Assembly: GCA_003160265.1 (NCBI GenBank)
Contig: PLQY01000049.1
Span: 1 to 8,293 of the forward strand
Origin: Peptococcaceae bacterium
Lineage (GTDB): Bacteria; Bacillota; DSM-12270; Thermacetogeniales; Thermacetogeniaceae
Direction of reading: 5' to 3'
Length of the DNA stretch: 8,293 nt
Shown: piece by piece, positions 6,713 to 8,293 of the stretch
How positions within the stretch are numbered: position 1 is the stretch's first letter
Layout: the number at the start of each line of letters is the position of its first letter
Program-made: the position numbers and the translations under genes
Notes under the pieces: model-generated
The model's input: only the letters and a program-made list of their open reading frames with translations
The model's database searches: none
What the model was told of the DNA's origin: nothing

Positions 6713-6740
6713 TGATACAATAATGGCGAATCATGTCGAA
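6713..6740 (+). promoter_or_regulatory. abrB promoter (extended -10) with two tandem Spo0A boxes
   Basis: TGATACAAT (6713-6721) is an extended -10 element; the -35 region is poor. Just downstream, over the expected start near 6728, lie TGGCGAA (6724-6730) and TGTCGAA (6734-6740), both matching the 0A-box consensus TGNCGAA. They are in the same orientation and 10 bp apart, one helical turn. In Bacillus subtilis phosphorylated Spo0A represses abrB by binding tandem 0A boxes downstream of its promoter, so the arrangement suggests the same control here. Confidence 0.65.
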
Positions 6741-6761
6741 AATCAATGAGGAGGAGAAATT

Positions 6762-7019
6762 GTGAAGTCGATTGGTGTTGTGAGAAGGCTGGACATGCTG
6801 GGCCGGATTGTACTGCCCAAAGACCTGCGCCGGACCATGAGCATCGGGAGCAACGCTCCAATGGAGATCTTGGTGCACGAGGATAGCATCATTCTCAAAA
6901 AGTACGAACCGGAATGCGTCTTTTGCGGCAATGCAGAAAATGTGCAGGATTTCAGGGGCAAAAAAGTCTGTTCGGACTGCGCCCGGGATCTCTACAATCA
7001 TCTGGTGCTCGAGCAGTAA
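6762..7019 (+). CDS. abrB: AbrB-family transition-state regulator with four-cysteine tail
   Basis: The 85-aa protein begins MKSIGVVRRLDMLGRIVLPK and continues DLRRTMSIGS and IILKKYEP, closely matching the N-terminal swapped-hairpin DNA-binding domain of Bacillus AbrB (residues 1-50). AbrB dimers or tetramers bind many AT-rich promoters and repress stationary-phase and sporulation genes during growth. The C-terminal part differs from Bacillus AbrB: C52, C55, C70 and C73 form CxxC-14-CxxC, a zinc-ribbon-like pattern common in clostridial members. The GTG start at 6762 is set by GAGGAGGAG (6748-6756), 5 nt upstream. Tandem 0A boxes in the promoter support the identity as the Spo0A-controlled abrB and not spoVT. 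The unit ends at the terminator at 7230-7273. Confidence 0.92.
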   Translation: MKSIGVVRRLDMLGRIVLPKDLRRTMSIGSNAPMEILVHEDSIILKKYEPECVFCGNAENVQDFRGKKVCSDCARDLYNHLVLEQ

Positions 7020-7076
7020 GGTTCTGTTGGGTTTGTTGGCAAACGCCCTGTATGCTCGCGCCTGAACCAGGGACGC

Positions 7077-7146
7077 GCCCATGTACTCCGATTCTTTCCT
7101 CCGCATCTGGGCTACGCCCAGCCTGAAGAATGCGGAGTACATGGGC
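7077..7146. repeat. 70-nt inverted repeat with inner hairpin
   Basis: GCCCATGTACTCCG (7077-7090) and CGGAGTACATGGGC (7133-7146) are perfect 14-bp inverted arms. Pairing continues inward with ATTCTT/AAGAAT past one extra base. The centre holds a second perfect hairpin CTGGGC-TAC-GCCCAG (7107-7121). A further CGGGC/GCCCG hairpin (7146-7160) abuts the right arm. The element lies in the abrB 3' untranslated region. It could be a dispersed palindromic repeat, a small mobile element remnant or an RNA structure; copies elsewhere cannot be tested here. Confidence 0.6.
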
Positions 7147-7215
7147 GGGCTGCAAGCCCGGATGCGGGAAGCGGGGGGCATTAGAGCGGTAGTCATCGTG
7201 GCAAAAATGTATTGA
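7081..7215 (+). CDS. Possible 44-aa small protein after abrB
   Basis: The ATG at 7081 opens 44 codons to a TGA at 7213-7215. AGGGA (7069-7073) lies 7 nt upstream, a fitting ribosome binding site, and third codon positions are about 70 percent G or C, like the neighbours. The peptide begins MYSDSFLRIWATPSLKNAEY and ends in a hydrophobic RAVVIVAKMY. I do not recognise it. The large inverted repeat covers its first half, which argues that the DNA is a structural element and the ORF accidental. Undecided. Confidence 0.3.
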   Translation: MYSDSFLRIWATPSLKNAEYMGGLQARMREAGGIRAVVIVAKMY

Positions 7216-7229
7216 TTGCCGGGGATCAG

Positions 7230-7273
7230 GTGCAGATGGCATTCCGGGGAAAGCTATCTGCGCGATTTTTTTT
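7230..7273 (+). terminator. Strong rho-independent terminator of the abrB unit
   Basis: An 11-bp stem pairs 7230-7240 with 7253-7263, including two G-U pairs (core GCAGATGGC with GCTATCTGC). After one A/A mismatch three more pairs form within the loop. It is followed by GA and eight T (7266-7273). It separates abrB from the promoter that follows 10 nt later. Confidence 0.8.
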
Positions 7274-7283
7274 AAGGAACTCC

Positions 7284-7312
7284 TTGACAAGCTGGGAAGG
7301 CATTCATATAAT
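7284..7312 (+). promoter_or_regulatory. Perfect consensus sigma-A promoter
   Basis: TTGACA (7284-7289), a spacer of exactly 17 bp and TATAAT (7307-7312) match the sigma-A consensus at every position. Transcription should start near 7319. It faces greA, whose start is about 400 nt away. Such promoters are usually seen at stable RNA or strongly expressed genes. Confidence 0.8.
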
Positions 7313-7318
7313 AGCGAA

Positions 7319-7560
7319 TAAAGTTAAACAGTGTATGTCCAGCGTGGGCTGGATTTCTTAATTCTCATTCGTTTCCCATATCTCCTGAAAAATGTGGGTC
7401 GGCAGGGCTTTCCAATGGTCATCGTCTCTTTTTTATCACGACTGCGGCAGGAAGCCTGACCCCTGGTGGGTCAGGGTGAATGCGCACAAAGCTTCAAGAG
7501 AATCTACCTTGAATACCTCTGGTATCAAGCCCCCCAAGGTACAAAGTCAAGGATTATTTT
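7319..7560 (+). ncRNA. Candidate structured RNA or long greA leader
   Basis: The sequence after the perfect promoter has no convincing protein. It holds four stem-loops in a row: TCCAGC/GCTGGA (7338-7353) followed by TTTCTT; CCCATAT/ATGTGGG (7375-7398); a perfect 8-bp CCTGACCC/GGGTCAGG with a 5-nt loop (7455-7475); and TACCTTG/CAAGGTA (7505-7541) enclosing ATACC/GGTAT. CAGGGCTTTCC (7403-7413) could instead pair with GGAAGCCTG (7450-7458), competing with the 8-bp hairpin, a switch-like layout. None of the motifs of T-box, SRP RNA, tmRNA, RNase P RNA or common riboswitches was found. A 6S-like RNA is possible but I cannot show end pairing. The 3' end at 7560 is a guess. Confidence 0.4.
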
Positions 7561-7724
7561 GTAATTAAGGCTAATCTCGATCCGGGTCTAAACTAGTCTG
7601 CAGCAGCATGGCAGTTATCTGCGCATAAGCGGGCCGAATAAAATGATAGTGCACATCATAAGATTATAAGCATAAGATTTGGGAAGCAGCTATACAGAAG
7701 ATTAATTTAGAGGGAGAGAGTGTA
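7561..7724 (+). other. Region upstream of greA with direct repeats
   Basis: No gene is seen. CATAAGATT occurs twice (7657-7665 and 7671-7679, 14-nt period), and CATAAG a third time at 7624-7629. GTGCAC (7649-7654) is flanked by TGAT and ATCA. The ribosome binding site of greA, AGGGAGAGAG, is at 7711-7720. No good promoter is visible here, so greA may depend on the one at 7284. Confidence 0.4.
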
Positions 7725-8201
7725 TTGCCAGAAAAAGAGGTTCTGCTGACGGGGAACGGGATCAAAAAGCTGGAAGATGAGTTGCATAATCTGAAATCTG
7801 TCAAGCGCCGGGATGTTGCCGAGCGAATCAGGACGGCGATTGAGTTTGGGGATATAACAGAGAACTCCGAATATGAAGATGCCAAGAACGAGCAGGCGTT
7901 CATCGAAGGCCGTGTTATAACCCTGGAGAAGATGCTGCGACATGCCCGCGTCATTGACAACAGTCAGGTTCCTGAAGACACGGTCGGAGTCGGAGCGACG
8001 GTCCTTTTAAAAGACTTGGAGTATGGCGACGAGATTGAGTATACTATCGTCGGATCGGCGGAGGCTGATCCGACGGCCAACAAGATCTCCAACGAATCTC
8101 CGGTGGGCCGGGCGATCCTCGGCCAGAAGGCCGGCTCCGTGGTGGATGTCAAGGTCCCCGCCGGTGTTTTAAAATACGAGATACTTAACGTGCATAAATA
8201 A
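7725..8201 (+). CDS. greA: Transcription elongation factor GreA
   Basis: GreA enters the secondary channel of RNA polymerase and stimulates cleavage of the RNA in backtracked complexes, rescuing stalled transcription. The 158-aa length is typical. Residues 1-75 form the antiparallel coiled coil, with [20 protein letters not shown] at 42-61 carrying the acidic tip residues D43 and E46. Residues about 83-158 form the FKBP-like domain that binds polymerase, with [20 protein letters not shown] at 121-140 as the family signature. It starts with TTG at 7725, 8 nt after GGGAG (7712-7716). In related Firmicutes greA is often followed by lysS, but the downstream sequence here does not show that clearly. 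Confidence 0.97.
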   Translation: MPEKEVLLTGNGIKKLEDELHNLKSVKRRDVAERIRTAIEFGDITENSEYEDAKNEQAFIEGRVITLEKMLRHARVIDNSQVPEDTVGVGATVLLKDLEYGDEIEYTIVGSAEADPTANKISNESPVGRAILGQKAGSVVDVKVPAGVLKYEILNVHK

Positions 8202-8213
8202 GGCGTGCATAAA
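8189..8213 (+). repeat. 10-bp direct repeat across the greA stop codon
   Basis: CGTGCATAAA occurs at 8189-8198 and again at 8204-8213. The first copy encodes the last residues of GreA; the second lies just after the stop. It looks like a short tandem duplication and has no evident function. Confidence 0.5.
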
Positions 8214-8227
8214 CAACAGCATACTAC

Positions 8228-8293
8228 ATGACTAACAGCGCCCCGACACGCCTCTCCGATTCGGAGGCCGGATTCACCGATGGCTACCCGCTC
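8228..8293 (+). CDS. Possible start of a further gene, cut by the window edge
   Basis: The ATG at 8228 opens a frame to the window end: 22 residues, MTNSAPTRLSDSEAGFTDGY then PL. No ribosome binding site precedes it at a useful distance. A second ATG at 8280 has GGAGG (8263-8267) 12 nt upstream and could be the true start in another frame. Neither beginning is recognisable, and neither looks like LysS. Too short to judge. Confidence 0.25.
   Translation, partial: MTNSAPTRLSDSEAGFTDGYPL

Noticed and set aside
7029..7044. GTTTG/CAAAC hairpin just after abrB as its terminator
   Set aside because: Only 5 bp and no U-run; the structure at 7230-7273 is far stronger.
6231..7196. Minus-strand open frame of about 321 codons opposite the reductase and abrB
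   Set aside because: It is antisense to two genes with clear family motifs and spans two promoter regions; the peptide has no recognisable features.
7335..7361. 8-codon ORF (MSSVGWIS) as a leader peptide for attenuation
   Set aside because: No ribosome binding site and no run of a single amino acid to sense.
7331..7459. 42-codon plus-strand ORF from GTG 7331 in the greA leader
   Set aside because: No ribosome binding site, and it covers the stem-loops; more likely non-coding.
7505..7541. Assignment of the greA-upstream RNA as 6S RNA from its ACCTTGAA hairpin
   Set aside because: The hairpin recalls the 3' part of Escherichia coli 6S RNA, but I found no long pairing of the transcript ends, so the match is probably chance; kept only as a hypothesis.

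Overview
The window looks like a chromosomal segment of a GC-rich, endospore-forming Firmicute, probably of the Clostridia (Peptococcaceae/Pelotomaculum/Desulfotomaculum type). The reasons are the gene families (a Bacillus/Clostridium-type DNA topoisomerase III, an AbrB with a four-cysteine tail, GreA), frequent GTG and TTG starts behind purine-rich ribosome binding sites, and two tandem Spo0A-box sequences in the abrB promoter. The lineage is inferred from family resemblance, not from a search.

Left part, minus strand: a THUMP-type class I RNA methyltransferase gene (2202 to 1057) is followed by a long intergenic stretch and then by a secreted protein gene that leaves the window at position 1. 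The secreted protein has a signal peptide and one chitobiase/hexosaminidase C-terminal-type beta-sandwich domain. The methyltransferase has no ordinary start codon where its conserved N-terminus begins. The secreted protein gene seems to have a leader of about 260 nt with several stem-loops and a 9-codon mini-ORF that overlaps its start.

Middle, plus strand: topB is transcribed divergently from the methyltransferase from an extended -10 promoter. After a 400-nt gap with hairpins there is a two-gene pair: an HTH regulator, with a sharp palindromic operator in its own promoter, and a Rossmann-fold reductase. The reductase resembles the cyanobacterial long-chain acyl-ACP reductase (AAR) and keeps the cysteine aligned with the catalytic one.

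Right part, plus strand: abrB has an extended -10 promoter followed by two 0A boxes exactly 10 bp apart, as in Bacillus abrB. Its transcription unit ends at a strong rho-independent terminator (7230-7273), after a 70-nt inverted repeat and a possible 44-aa ORF. Directly after the terminator lies a perfect consensus sigma-A promoter (TTGACA, 17 bp, TATAAT), and 400 nt of hairpin-rich non-coding sequence separates it from greA. A possible further gene begins at the right edge.

The items most worth following are the regulator plus AAR-like reductase pair, the perfect promoter with its unexplained RNA before greA, and the Spo0A-abrB switch. No CRISPR array, insertion sequence, tRNA or rRNA was seen.
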